NCBI GenBank assembly: GCA_045655705.1
Contig: JAZOPU010000090.1
Span: forward strand, 1-22,326
Source: Scatosoma sp045655705
Lineage (GTDB): Bacteria > Bacillota > Clostridia > Christensenellales > Borkfalkiaceae
Reading direction: 5' to 3'
DNA: 22,326 bases
Shown: piece after piece, positions 7,080-13,417 of the stretch
Layout of the letters: every line of letters begins with the position of its first letter
Position numbering within the stretch: position 1 is the first letter of the stretch
Translations under genes and position numbers: made by a program
Notes under the pieces: generated by a model
Database searches by the model: none
What the model saw: the letters and a program-made list of their open reading frames with translations, nothing else
Told to the model about the DNA's origin: nothing

Positions 7080-7156
7080 AATTTTTATCTCCCGTTTTGA
7101 TTATTTATCGCTTCTTCTAACCATTGCGCTAATGGCCCATCGTATTATTTACCACC

Positions 7157-7696
7157 TTAATTCTTAAAGTTTAAGTAATTTCTTAATAGTTGATTTAGAA
7201 CTTGTAAGTATTCCTGTGAACTATATAATTTACTTTCAGTAAAAAGACTACTGATTTTTTCTGTAATACTTTTATAAGTTACCCAAGCTAATTTTAATCT
7301 TTGGCTACTTAAATCAACTAGTGGAAAACTATTTGTTCTTCTATTACTTGCTTCTATTTCGGTAAGTCGCCAGTTTAACTCTGATTCACTTTCGGCATAC
7401 CCTTCAAACACATATTTCTTATATTCTTTAACGGGCAGTTTCTTGCTCTTTGGTTTTACTGTATAACTACCTACTATTTGACACCAAGTTGAAATCTCTC
7501 TTACCCAATGGCTAACAATTTTTTTATAAGAGTCGAGGCTTGAATATATTAAAATCTTTCCGAGATGCTCAGAGATTTCATCTCCAAGAGAATCTAAAAT
7601 CTCTAATACAAGTTTTCTCTCTTTTGCCATCTCGACAGCAGAGTGTTCTAAATCTCTATTCAATGCATCGTTAATATGTTTTGGTATAAAATCCAT
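7157..7696 (-). CDS. Hypothetical helical protein of the seven-gene operon
   Basis: A 179-aa protein with no domain I recognise. It appears almost all helical and soluble, with no signal peptide or membrane segment. The N-terminal half reads as one long helix pair (LEHSAVEMAKERKLVLEILD...HLGKILIYSSLDSYKK). The middle has a conserved-looking stretch SHWVREISTWCQIVG and a basic linker PKSKKLPVKEYKKY. It begins 10 bp after the previous stop with AAAAGGGG as ribosome binding site, so it is almost certainly co-transcribed and possibly translationally coupled with the 134-aa protein. Its position between the nucleases and the regulator suggests a structural or sensor subunit; that is inference. Confidence 0.75.
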   Translation of the reverse strand: MDFIPKHINDALNRDLEHSAVEMAKERKLVLEILDSLGDEISEHLGKILIYSSLDSYKKIVSHWVREISTWCQIVGSYTVKPKSKKLPVKEYKKYVFEGYAESESELNWRLTEIEASNRRTNSFPLVDLSSQRLKLAWVTYKSITEKISSLFTESKLYSSQEYLQVLNQLLRNYLNFKN

Positions 7697-7706
7697 AAAA
7701 CCCCTT

Positions 7707-8111
7707 TTACTTTAACTCAAACGCGTAATGATTTCCTGACGTTGGGTCGGTATATTTGACTTCGTATGATAAGCGCACATCGAACTCCTTAATCAACGCT
7801 GATAAAACTATTCTTTCGTTTAGTCCGCGTGGTATATTCATCCAAACTTTTTTACTTGTAGCATCAAAAGACACGCGCCCTCTTGGAAAATAATTATATT
7901 CTACGTTGTTATACTTTGACTTGTATTTGTTCCACAAGTGTTTATGCAAAAATTCGGTCTTTGCAACTTTTGTAGCATACTCACCATCCCAATTAACTAA
8001 AACTTTTGTCGGCGCTAATAATTCAAAGTTTCCTCTATTTATCTCTTCTACTGATTGCCCTATTATCCAAAAAGGACCTACAAAATAGAAGTCGTCTTCT
8101 TTCCTTTTCAT
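7707..8111 (-). CDS. Hypothetical 134-aa protein of the seven-gene operon
   Basis: A small mixed alpha/beta protein I cannot assign. The most distinctive stretch is NYFPRGRVSFDATSKKVWMNIP followed by a helix (NERIVLSALIKEF), a pattern of aromatic-Pro-Arg-Gly-Arg then two strands. I have a vague memory of PRGRV-type small proteins in accessory regions but cannot name the family. It has no signal peptide or membrane helix. It starts 22 bp after the DUF2779-type nuclease stop with a strong AAAGGAGC ribosome binding site five bases from the ATG, and ends 10 bp before the next gene. Confidence 0.75.
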   Translation of the reverse strand: MKRKEDDFYFVGPFWIIGQSVEEINRGNFELLAPTKVLVNWDGEYATKVAKTEFLHKHLWNKYKSKYNNVEYNYFPRGRVSFDATSKKVWMNIPRGLNERIVLSALIKEFDVRLSYEVKYTDPTSGNHYAFELK

Positions 8112-8133
8112 AATTTGCTCCTTTGACTATCAT

Positions 8134-9645
8134 TCATTTTGAAACTTCACACAATTTTTGCCATATTCTTACCATCGCAAAAGTATCTAAACGGCAGTAC
8201 GTAATTAACTCATCGTATACCTTTTGCTTTTCTTCGTCCGTCATTGTTTTCACCCTTTGCCATACGCTCATTGCCTCACTACCGTTGCTTATTCCGTCTA
8301 AATTATGATAATCCATCTCTCTTTCTTCGGGGAATAACGCAGGCGAAACGCTTTTTATGGAAAAGCTGTTTTTCATTTCCTTTACATAATAATATCCGTT
8401 TTGGAAAACGGGCGCAAGGTCTATACAACGCCCCACAAGCGCGTTTAAATGCATAGATAAATCCGGAAACAGCCGGGCCAGGTTTTTTATTATGTTTTGT
8501 TCTGTCGAAACGTGATATGCTAAAATACAAGCGTTTGTAGAAATATCTTTTACAAGCCTTTCCGCCAAACTCCGTCTTGGGTCATTACCGCTTAAGTCCA
8601 AAAAGTTTTTTTCTTTTATCGGTCCTCTTTCACTTTCTATATAATGCGTAGAATATTGAAAAGGAATCGCTTGATATATCCCCGTTCCCTTTATTTCGGG
8701 TTTTACCAAACTAAACGTTTCAAAATCCAAAAAACACAAGGGATACGAAAGCGTCGATAAAAAGTTTTGTATTTGCGATTTGTTTATGTAAGGGATATCT
8801 TTATCCGAATATGCTATTTGTATTTTTGCCGTTTCGTTTATCTTATCGCAGTGTTTTGGCACGTCCTTAAAGGAAACGCCTTTGTTGTACAACTCTATAG
8901 CGTGATTGAATTGTAGTTTATAAATATCAAACACGGACGGGCTTTCTAAATTTCTAAAACAATACTCTCTACAATCGCAATTTCTACAGTTAGTATTAAA
9001 GTCAACCAACGCTTCATTGTCGTCCGTCATAATCTTTTCGGCTTCTATTATCGTTTTTTCGATAAAATCTTGTTTTTCCGCCGTTAAAGCCGTTACGTCC
9101 ACTTCAACGAAATACTTGTCCAAATCAAACGAGTCTTGCAAAACGTAATCTTTATTTAAGAGTAATAAAATAACCTTATTTACCTTTATCCCACACTTTT
9201 CTAAAACCCACCTTTGATAAGATGCGTCTATCTCGTGTTTTTCTTTTGTCCCTAACGGTTGGCTCTTTGTTGGCGTTTGTTGTTTAGAACTTTTCACTTC
9301 GATAACGGTAAATCCGTCGCCGTCATTTAATAATATATCTACCGAGCAAAATATGCCGTTATAGCTAAACGACGCTTCGCCTATTGCTTTTTTGCCAAGC
9401 GAAATATATTTTTTTGTTTGCTCTATCATTTGGGAAAGATTAAGCGAACCGTCTTTATTTCTAACAGTTACGTCCACGTCAATAACGTATTTTTCTTGCG
9501 CCAACTTGCCGACCAAATGCCCATCTTCTATCCGCTTGGTATCCATCGACGATATTACCGTTTCGGGCTTATATTTAGACAGCCACGCAAATTTTTTACA
9601 AAAACAATAATCGGTAAATTTGCTTTTACTAAAATAAAAACTCAT
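8134..9645 (-). CDS. DUF2779-type protein: Cas4-like nuclease plus DEDD exonuclease
   Basis: A 503-aa protein with two nuclease modules. The N-terminal half is a Cas4/RecB-like PD-(D/E)XK domain: Asp103 in SVDILL, Glu116-Val-Lys118 in VIEVKSS, and a YQRWVLE helix at 143-149 matching RecB motif III. Cysteines at 14/16 and at 220, 223, 225 and 229 could hold an iron-sulfur cluster, as in Cas4. The C-terminal half (about 300-500) resembles DUF2779, an RNase H-fold DnaQ-like exonuclease: CFLDFET (Asp307, Glu309), AYHVSTEQNII (377-387) and YCRLDT (Asp487). Start ATG 9645 has a modest AAAGG about 10 bases upstream. No CRISPR array or cas1/cas2 is present, so this is not a CRISPR adaptation gene here. 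Nucleic-acid processing within the operon's system is inferred. Confidence 0.85.
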   Translation of the reverse strand: MSFYFSKSKFTDYCFCKKFAWLSKYKPETVISSMDTKRIEDGHLVGKLAQEKYVIDVDVTVRNKDGSLNLSQMIEQTKKYISLGKKAIGEASFSYNGIFCSVDILLNDGDGFTVIEVKSSKQQTPTKSQPLGTKEKHEIDASYQRWVLEKCGIKVNKVILLLLNKDYVLQDSFDLDKYFVEVDVTALTAEKQDFIEKTIIEAEKIMTDDNEALVDFNTNCRNCDCREYCFRNLESPSVFDIYKLQFNHAIELYNKGVSFKDVPKHCDKINETAKIQIAYSDKDIPYINKSQIQNFLSTLSYPLCFLDFETFSLVKPEIKGTGIYQAIPFQYSTHYIESERGPIKEKNFLDLSGNDPRRSLAERLVKDISTNACILAYHVSTEQNIIKNLARLFPDLSMHLNALVGRCIDLAPVFQNGYYYVKEMKNSFSIKSVSPALFPEEREMDYHNLDGISNGSEAMSVWQRVKTMTDEEKQKVYDELITYCRLDTFAMVRIWQKLCEVSK

Positions 9646-9678
9646 CCTTCGTTCGCCTTTTATGTACTTTTTTATGAT

Positions 9679-10926
9679 TTATGGATTGCTTTGTATTATT
9701 GTTTCCGCAGTTTTTTCAATATCATCTATTTTTTGTAAAAATGGATTAAGCTTCTCGGCTACAAATTGAATTTTATCTTGGGCCGCAAAAAATTCACTAT
9801 ACTTGAAATATATTTCTTGCGAAACAATAGTATTAGTTTGGGCTTTTTTTCTATACGCCTTAAGAATTTTACAGTTATAAGTACTATTCTTAGTTGTTGA
9901 ATCCTTTTTTCGTCCTACTCCTACTATTGCTTCGGGAGTTGCTGTATCATACTGAATAGAATAACATACATCGTCATTTGAAAAATTTTTCCTCGTAAAA
10001 TCGGTGGTAAAGTTAATTTGGCTATAAGTCTTCCCAACAAGGCAGATATCCTCAATACACAAATTAGTATGGAGGTTATTATTATATTTGTTTTCCAAGA
10101 AATTTTGAATTTCCTCAAAAACAGATAAATATTTTTTTATCATATCTAATTCTTCTTTATGCTCTTTTACTATGTCTCTACACTTTTTCAATACGTCTTT
10201 GTTATTTAATAATTCTAAATTTACCATCTCTATATAATCTCCTAAAACGTTTTTTACTTTGCCTTTATTCTTTTCTATTGTACTAACATCACCTAATAAA
10301 GCTTTTATAACAGATAAAACACCTTGTTCGTTTGAATAATCTAAAATACACCAATTTTTATTATAATCTCCTTTTTTGTTTGTTGGCTTCTCGCCATGCA
10401 ACGTAAGATACACATAAACCTTTTTATATTGAGGATATTCATTATTTACCGCATCTTCATATTTAACCAACTGGTCGTCGTGAGTGGTTGAATCTGTTTT
10501 ATTTTCGATTACCATTACACTCCTATTCTTTTCGGAAACAATAGTGATATCTCTATAGCTTTTTTCACCGCTCATATCACTACTATACTTTTCTCTTATT
10601 ACTTGTAAATCATCTGTAACAAAAGCGTCTTTTAGTTTATCAAATGAAGTAATCCCCCTTTTTTTTAATATGCACTCGTTTGGGGACAATTCTTGATTAG
10701 GCTTATAGCGCCAAATAGCATTGCATAACTGTTCAATTGGCTTTTTACCAAACCCTAATTGATTATCCACTTTTAATAGGTTGCTTAAGAAAAACGAATG
10801 TTTCGTTTCCTGTCTAGCAAGACCAACCATGCTAAAAATATTTATGCCCTTTTTTATTGGTTCTCTCATTTTTTCCAACTCTACAGAAAGTTCATCAAAC
10901 CTTCTTTTTAATTCTTGTTCTGTCAT
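9679..10926 (-). CDS. PD-(D/E)XK nuclease superfamily protein (PDDEXK_4 type)
   Basis: A 415-aa protein whose first ~230 residues match the look of the PDDEXK_4 family. Present are the N-terminal motif RQETKHSFFLSNLL (39-52), then the core strand YRDITIV with Asp126, VMVIENK with Glu141 and Lys143, and the following HDDQLVKYEDAV helix (149-160) with Gln152. These residues form a complete metal-dependent nuclease site. The C-terminal ~180 residues are helical, then beta-rich, and unassigned; they may recognise the substrate. AAAGGAGGAAATTT immediately precedes the ATG, and only 17 bp separate it from the first gene of the operon. PDDEXK_4 proteins are frequent in accessory and defence regions, which fits the setting, but the target here is unknown. 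Confidence 0.87.
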   Translation of the reverse strand: MTEQELKRRFDELSVELEKMREPIKKGINIFSMVGLARQETKHSFFLSNLLKVDNQLGFGKKPIEQLCNAIWRYKPNQELSPNECILKKRGITSFDKLKDAFVTDDLQVIREKYSSDMSGEKSYRDITIVSEKNRSVMVIENKTDSTTHDDQLVKYEDAVNNEYPQYKKVYVYLTLHGEKPTNKKGDYNKNWCILDYSNEQGVLSVIKALLGDVSTIEKNKGKVKNVLGDYIEMVNLELLNNKDVLKKCRDIVKEHKEELDMIKKYLSVFEEIQNFLENKYNNNLHTNLCIEDICLVGKTYSQINFTTDFTRKNFSNDDVCYSIQYDTATPEAIVGVGRKKDSTTKNSTYNCKILKAYRKKAQTNTIVSQEIYFKYSEFFAAQDKIQFVAEKLNPFLQKIDDIEKTAETIIQSNP

Positions 10927-10943
10927 AAATTTCCTCCTTTTGT

Positions 10944-12413
10944 TTATTCAAATAAGACGGCTCCACTTGCATTGCTTATTATTTTCCCGTTTTGCCAATA
11001 AAATTCTTTTACCGTCTCTAACTTATCGCCTCTTCGCTTTGCCTCAATTACACCACTATATGGATATTTTTCGCCCAAAACTTTGTAATGGTTTCCATCA
11101 GGCTGCAGTTCAAATAAAAAGACTGCCTTTTTGCCTTTCAAAATATTGTTCTTTATTGGTTCGTTTATCCTATTGTAGCAGTAATCGGTAAGTTGAAAAC
11201 TACCTCTTTTGAAATCAGGAATGTTTTTTTCTAATATTTCATAGATTTCTTCTCTATGCAATAATTGACCTTTTAATTTGTTTATTTCGTTTATCGTTGT
11301 CCTTCTTTTATTAAACTTTTGTTCGGTATTCGGTTTGCTTGTTTCTTGAACGCTGTAAACGTAATCGGCAAACCAGTTTGCATCTTTTTCAACAAGTTGG
11401 CATCTATATGCATAAAAATTGCCCCACGGCTGAATGTAAATATATTTATTTAAACCATAACTATATTTATAAGCTTTCAATATCTGTTCTACAATATCCG
11501 CTTTTAACCCCTCAATTACAATTGCGTTTGCAAGTTCGTATTGAAACCAATGAAAAACTTCGTGAAGTGCAACTTCAAATACCGTATGGCCACAATATTT
11601 TTTTTGAGTTGTAAAAGCTAAATGATAAACAATCTCTCTACCTTCATCTATACATAATCCTAACGTGGCTATATCCTTCTTGCCTTCTTTTGCGCTACCG
11701 TCTTCTTCTCTTGGAGAAACAGGCTCTCGGTCTGACATTTTATCTTTGTCGCAAAAATCCGCCGACGTTTCTTTTTCTATTTTTTCGGCTTTGTTTATAT
11801 TTTGAATAGAAAGTCTTTCACTATCTTTAGGAATTTTCCCTTTGCTTAGAATATAGTCGTCGAGCTTCGCAAAGGTTATTTTAAAAGGGAAATGCCTTCG
11901 AATATAACCATTTGGTAAAAGCTTTGATAATTCTTCGGCCACGTATATAGAAAATTCTTCTATATAAGAAACGGAATAATTAGCAACTGGAATTTTTTTA
12001 TACAAAACTCGTTTGATTTCAGGTAGTTTATAAAACAATTTTAATAAATCCTCGTCATCTTTCCTTGCTTGTAACTCTGGCAGATAGAAATATAAATCTT
12101 TCGCAACCTTTAAATCTTCGTCGCTTAAGGGAATTCCTTGTTGGTTCTTTTGAATAAAAGCTCCAACATGTTCCACAAGTTTTTTTGTTTTTTGAGGGAT
12201 ATAAATTTGAGATAAGTAGCATCCAAACTCTTCGTCTGTATCATTTTCTCTTTTTTCTATTTCTTGAAACAAAATTTTATACTCTTCCGAAACATCATTA
12301 CCTTTGTCGTATTCTTGAACAAGTTTAGTAGCCGTCGGTCTAGATAAATTAAGCCGTTTTGCAAACATTTCTAAACTTTCACCATGCTTTTTTAATATAA
12401 AATGTACGCCCAT
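10944..12413 (-). CDS. HTH and HExxH zinc-protease-like regulator, first gene of the operon
   Basis: A 489-aa protein. Residues 12-38 (ESLEMFAKRLNLSRPTATKLVQEYDKG in outline) read as a helix-turn-helix. Residues 280-350 contain the zincin motif HEVFH (284-288) followed by LVEKDANWFAD with Glu342, which resembles the ligand arrangement of ImmA/IrrE peptidases. ImmA/IrrE proteins cleave a repressor in response to DNA damage; fusion with an HTH would allow one protein to bind DNA and cut itself or a partner. The linker (about 205-245) is charged and low in complexity. I chose ATG 12413 because AAAGGAGC precedes it and because a longer start at 12470 would lie upstream of the -10 box (12442-12447). 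A 13-bp inverted repeat upstream is a candidate operator. The start at 12413 leaves a 5' leader of about 22 nt. Confidence 0.8.
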   Translation of the reverse strand: MGVHFILKKHGESLEMFAKRLNLSRPTATKLVQEYDKGNDVSEEYKILFQEIEKRENDTDEEFGCYLSQIYIPQKTKKLVEHVGAFIQKNQQGIPLSDEDLKVAKDLYFYLPELQARKDDEDLLKLFYKLPEIKRVLYKKIPVANYSVSYIEEFSIYVAEELSKLLPNGYIRRHFPFKITFAKLDDYILSKGKIPKDSERLSIQNINKAEKIEKETSADFCDKDKMSDREPVSPREEDGSAKEGKKDIATLGLCIDEGREIVYHLAFTTQKKYCGHTVFEVALHEVFHWFQYELANAIVIEGLKADIVEQILKAYKYSYGLNKYIYIQPWGNFYAYRCQLVEKDANWFADYVYSVQETSKPNTEQKFNKRRTTINEINKLKGQLLHREEIYEILEKNIPDFKRGSFQLTDYCYNRINEPIKNNILKGKKAVFLFELQPDGNHYKVLGEKYPYSGVIEAKRRGDKLETVKEFYWQNGKIISNASGAVLFE

Positions 12414-12441
12414 AAGTGCTCCTTTTGTAAGTTTTGTTCGT

Positions 12442-12470
12442 ATTATAACACAAAAAAAACAGCCTGTCAA
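12442..12470 (-). promoter_or_regulatory. Consensus promoter of the seven-gene operon
   Basis: Minus-strand TTGACA (12465-12470) and TATAAT (12442-12447) with exactly 17 bp between them, a full match to the vegetative consensus. No other promoter of this quality was seen inside the operon, supporting one long transcript. Confidence 0.85.
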
Positions 12471-12473
12471 GTG

Positions 12474-12509
12474 TTTTTTGTAAAAAAATATAAAAATTTT
12501 TACAAAAAA
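12474..12509. promoter_or_regulatory. Candidate operator: 13-bp inverted repeat
   Basis: Arms TTTTTTGTAAAAA (12474-12486) and TTTTTACAAAAAA (12497-12509) are perfect inverted copies around a 10-bp centre, immediately upstream of the -35 box. A second, perfect 14-bp palindrome, GTAAAATATTTTAC, lies at 12524-12537. Both share the core GTAAAA and could bind the operon's own HTH protein. The palindromes are plain in the sequence; the binding protein is inference. Confidence 0.5.
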
Positions 12510-12537
12510 AACTAAGCCAAGAAGTAAAATATTTTAC

Positions 12538-12709
12538 GGGTAAAATTGTATACCGAAAGAACGTTGTGCGTTTTTAATACCTGCATCCATATAGAGGATT
12601 TGTATAACTATGTACATCTCTTTTTAAGAAAAAGATAATCCGTAAGGAGCGAGGCGACGGAATAGCGAAGAATGAGCGTCAGCATTCGATTGTTAATCCA
12701 AATAAAAAG
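12538..12709. repeat. Gap with a 14-bp direct repeat beside tRNA-Gly
   Basis: AAAAAGATAATCCG occurs at 12629-12642 and again at 12704-12717; the second copy forms part of the tRNA terminator. A GAATG/CATTC hairpin lies near 12670-12688. No gene is visible. This is where the AT-rich accessory region meets the backbone, so the repeat could mark an old insertion boundary, but no integrase gene is adjacent. Confidence 0.4.
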
Positions 12710-12754
12710 ATAATCCGAACCATTCGCTTGTTGTAAACAAATAGTTCGGATTAT
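12710..12754 (-). terminator. Terminator after tRNA-Gly
   Basis: Perfect arms ATAATCCGAAC (12710-12720) and GTTCGGATTAT (12744-12754) with a smaller TTTGTT/AACAAG stem inside. On the minus strand the stem is followed by CTTTTTATT. It lies just after the tRNA 3' end. Confidence 0.75.
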
Positions 12755-12761
12755 ACTGATT

Positions 12762-12836
12762 TGGAGCAGGTGACGAGAGTCGAACTCGCCGGGAACAGCT
12801 TGGGAAGCTGCCGCCATACCGCTAGGCGACACCTGC
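12762..12836 (-). tRNA. tRNA-Gly (anticodon CCC)
   Basis: The minus strand folds as a full cloverleaf. Acceptor arms GCAGGTG/CACCTGC, D arm GCC/GGC around AGCGGTA, anticodon arm GCAGC/GCTGT with the 7-nt loop TTCCCAA giving anticodon CCC, and a T arm with GTTCGAC. The discriminator base is T and CCA is encoded (12762-12764). It has its own consensus promoter (12847-12875). Confidence 0.95.
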
Positions 12837-12846
12837 ATTTTTTCTT

Positions 12847-12875
12847 ATTATATCCCTTTTCCTTTCAAATGTCAA
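12847..12875 (-). promoter_or_regulatory. Promoter of tRNA-Gly
   Basis: Minus-strand TTGACA (12870-12875) and TATAAT (12847-12852) separated by 17 bp, ending 10 bp before the mature tRNA 5' end. Confidence 0.85.
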
Positions 12876-12903
12876 CGGTTTTTATAAAACTTCCCAAACT
12901 TTC

Positions 12904-13290
12904 TTAATTCAAATTTCGACATTCTTTGCACTTGCCGTAAAATTCTACCGCGTATCCTTCAATCGCAAATTCGTCGCACGCTTTCGCGCTCTTAAAAATA
13001 CGCTCGTCGATTAAGCCCGCCAAAACGTCCGTTACTTTCCCGCAACAAACGCACCGACCGTGGCAATGCGCGTGCGTGTTATAATCATACCGCACTTCGT
13101 TCCCCGCAAAACGCAATTCTAACGCTTGCCCGCCACAAGAAAATCCGCTCAATACGCGGAAAACCGTCGCGCGCGAAACCGTCGGATACGCTTCGTGTAC
13201 GTAATTATACACTTCCGTCGCCGTCGGGTGATTGAGCGTTTTTAACGCGTCGTAGATAATTTGTTTTTGTTTCGTCTGTCTTTCTTGCAT
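12904..13290 (-). CDS. perR: Fur-family regulator, probably PerR
   Basis: A 128-aa metal-dependent repressor of the Fur family. The winged helix covers about residues 1-75, with HPTATEVYNYV and the recognition helix SRATVFRVLSGF (39-50). Next comes the metal-site segment RYDYNTHAHCHGRC. Two CxxC pairs, C80-C83 and C121-C124, form the structural zinc site seen in PerR and Fur. PerR rather than Fur is favoured by the rubrerythrin gene 4 kb away, a typical peroxide-stress target, but sequence alone does not settle it. ATG 13290 is chosen because GGAAAAGAG precedes it and the longer start at 13338 would overlap the -10 box. It stands alone, with its own promoter (13329-13357). Confidence 0.85.
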   Translation of the reverse strand: MQERQTKQKQIIYDALKTLNHPTATEVYNYVHEAYPTVSRATVFRVLSGFSCGGQALELRFAGNEVRYDYNTHAHCHGRCVCCGKVTDVLAGLIDERIFKSAKACDEFAIEGYAVEFYGKCKECRNLN

Positions 13291-13328
13291 ACTCTTTTCC
13301 GCTCTTATTGAGATTGAATACTGATTAT

Positions 13329-13357
13329 AGTATAACACATAAAAGTCAATCCGTCAA
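13329..13357 (-). promoter_or_regulatory. Promoter of the Fur-family gene
   Basis: Minus-strand TTGACG (13352-13357) and TATACT (13329-13334) with a 17-bp spacer. The AT-rich stretch from 13306 to 13334 is a plausible place for autoregulation, but no clean Fur or PerR box is visible. Confidence 0.6.
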
Positions 13358-13388
13358 GAGTTTTTTCAAAAAAATTTTTTACGCAAGA

Positions 13389-13414
13389 AAAAATGCTCCG
13401 AGTGGAGCATTTTT
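13389..13414 (-). terminator. Terminator of the sleB-ypeB operon
   Basis: AAAAATGCTCC (13389-13399), loop GAGT, GGAGCATTTTT (13404-13414): a perfect 11-bp stem four bases past the ypeB stop, with T-rich flanks on the minus strand. Confidence 0.9.
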
Positions 13415-13417
13415 CTT

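Noticed and set aside
8134..9645. Cas4-like protein as sign of a CRISPR-Cas locus
   Set aside because: No repeat-spacer array and no cas1, cas2 or effector gene in the window; the C-terminal exonuclease domain fits DUF2779 proteins.
12414..12470. N-terminal extension of the HTH-zincin protein
   Set aside because: The extension would begin in the -35 box and includes the -10 box; the ribosome binding site is just before 12413.
12608..12838. Minus-strand frame of 76 aa
   Set aside because: It runs through tRNA-Gly and its terminator.
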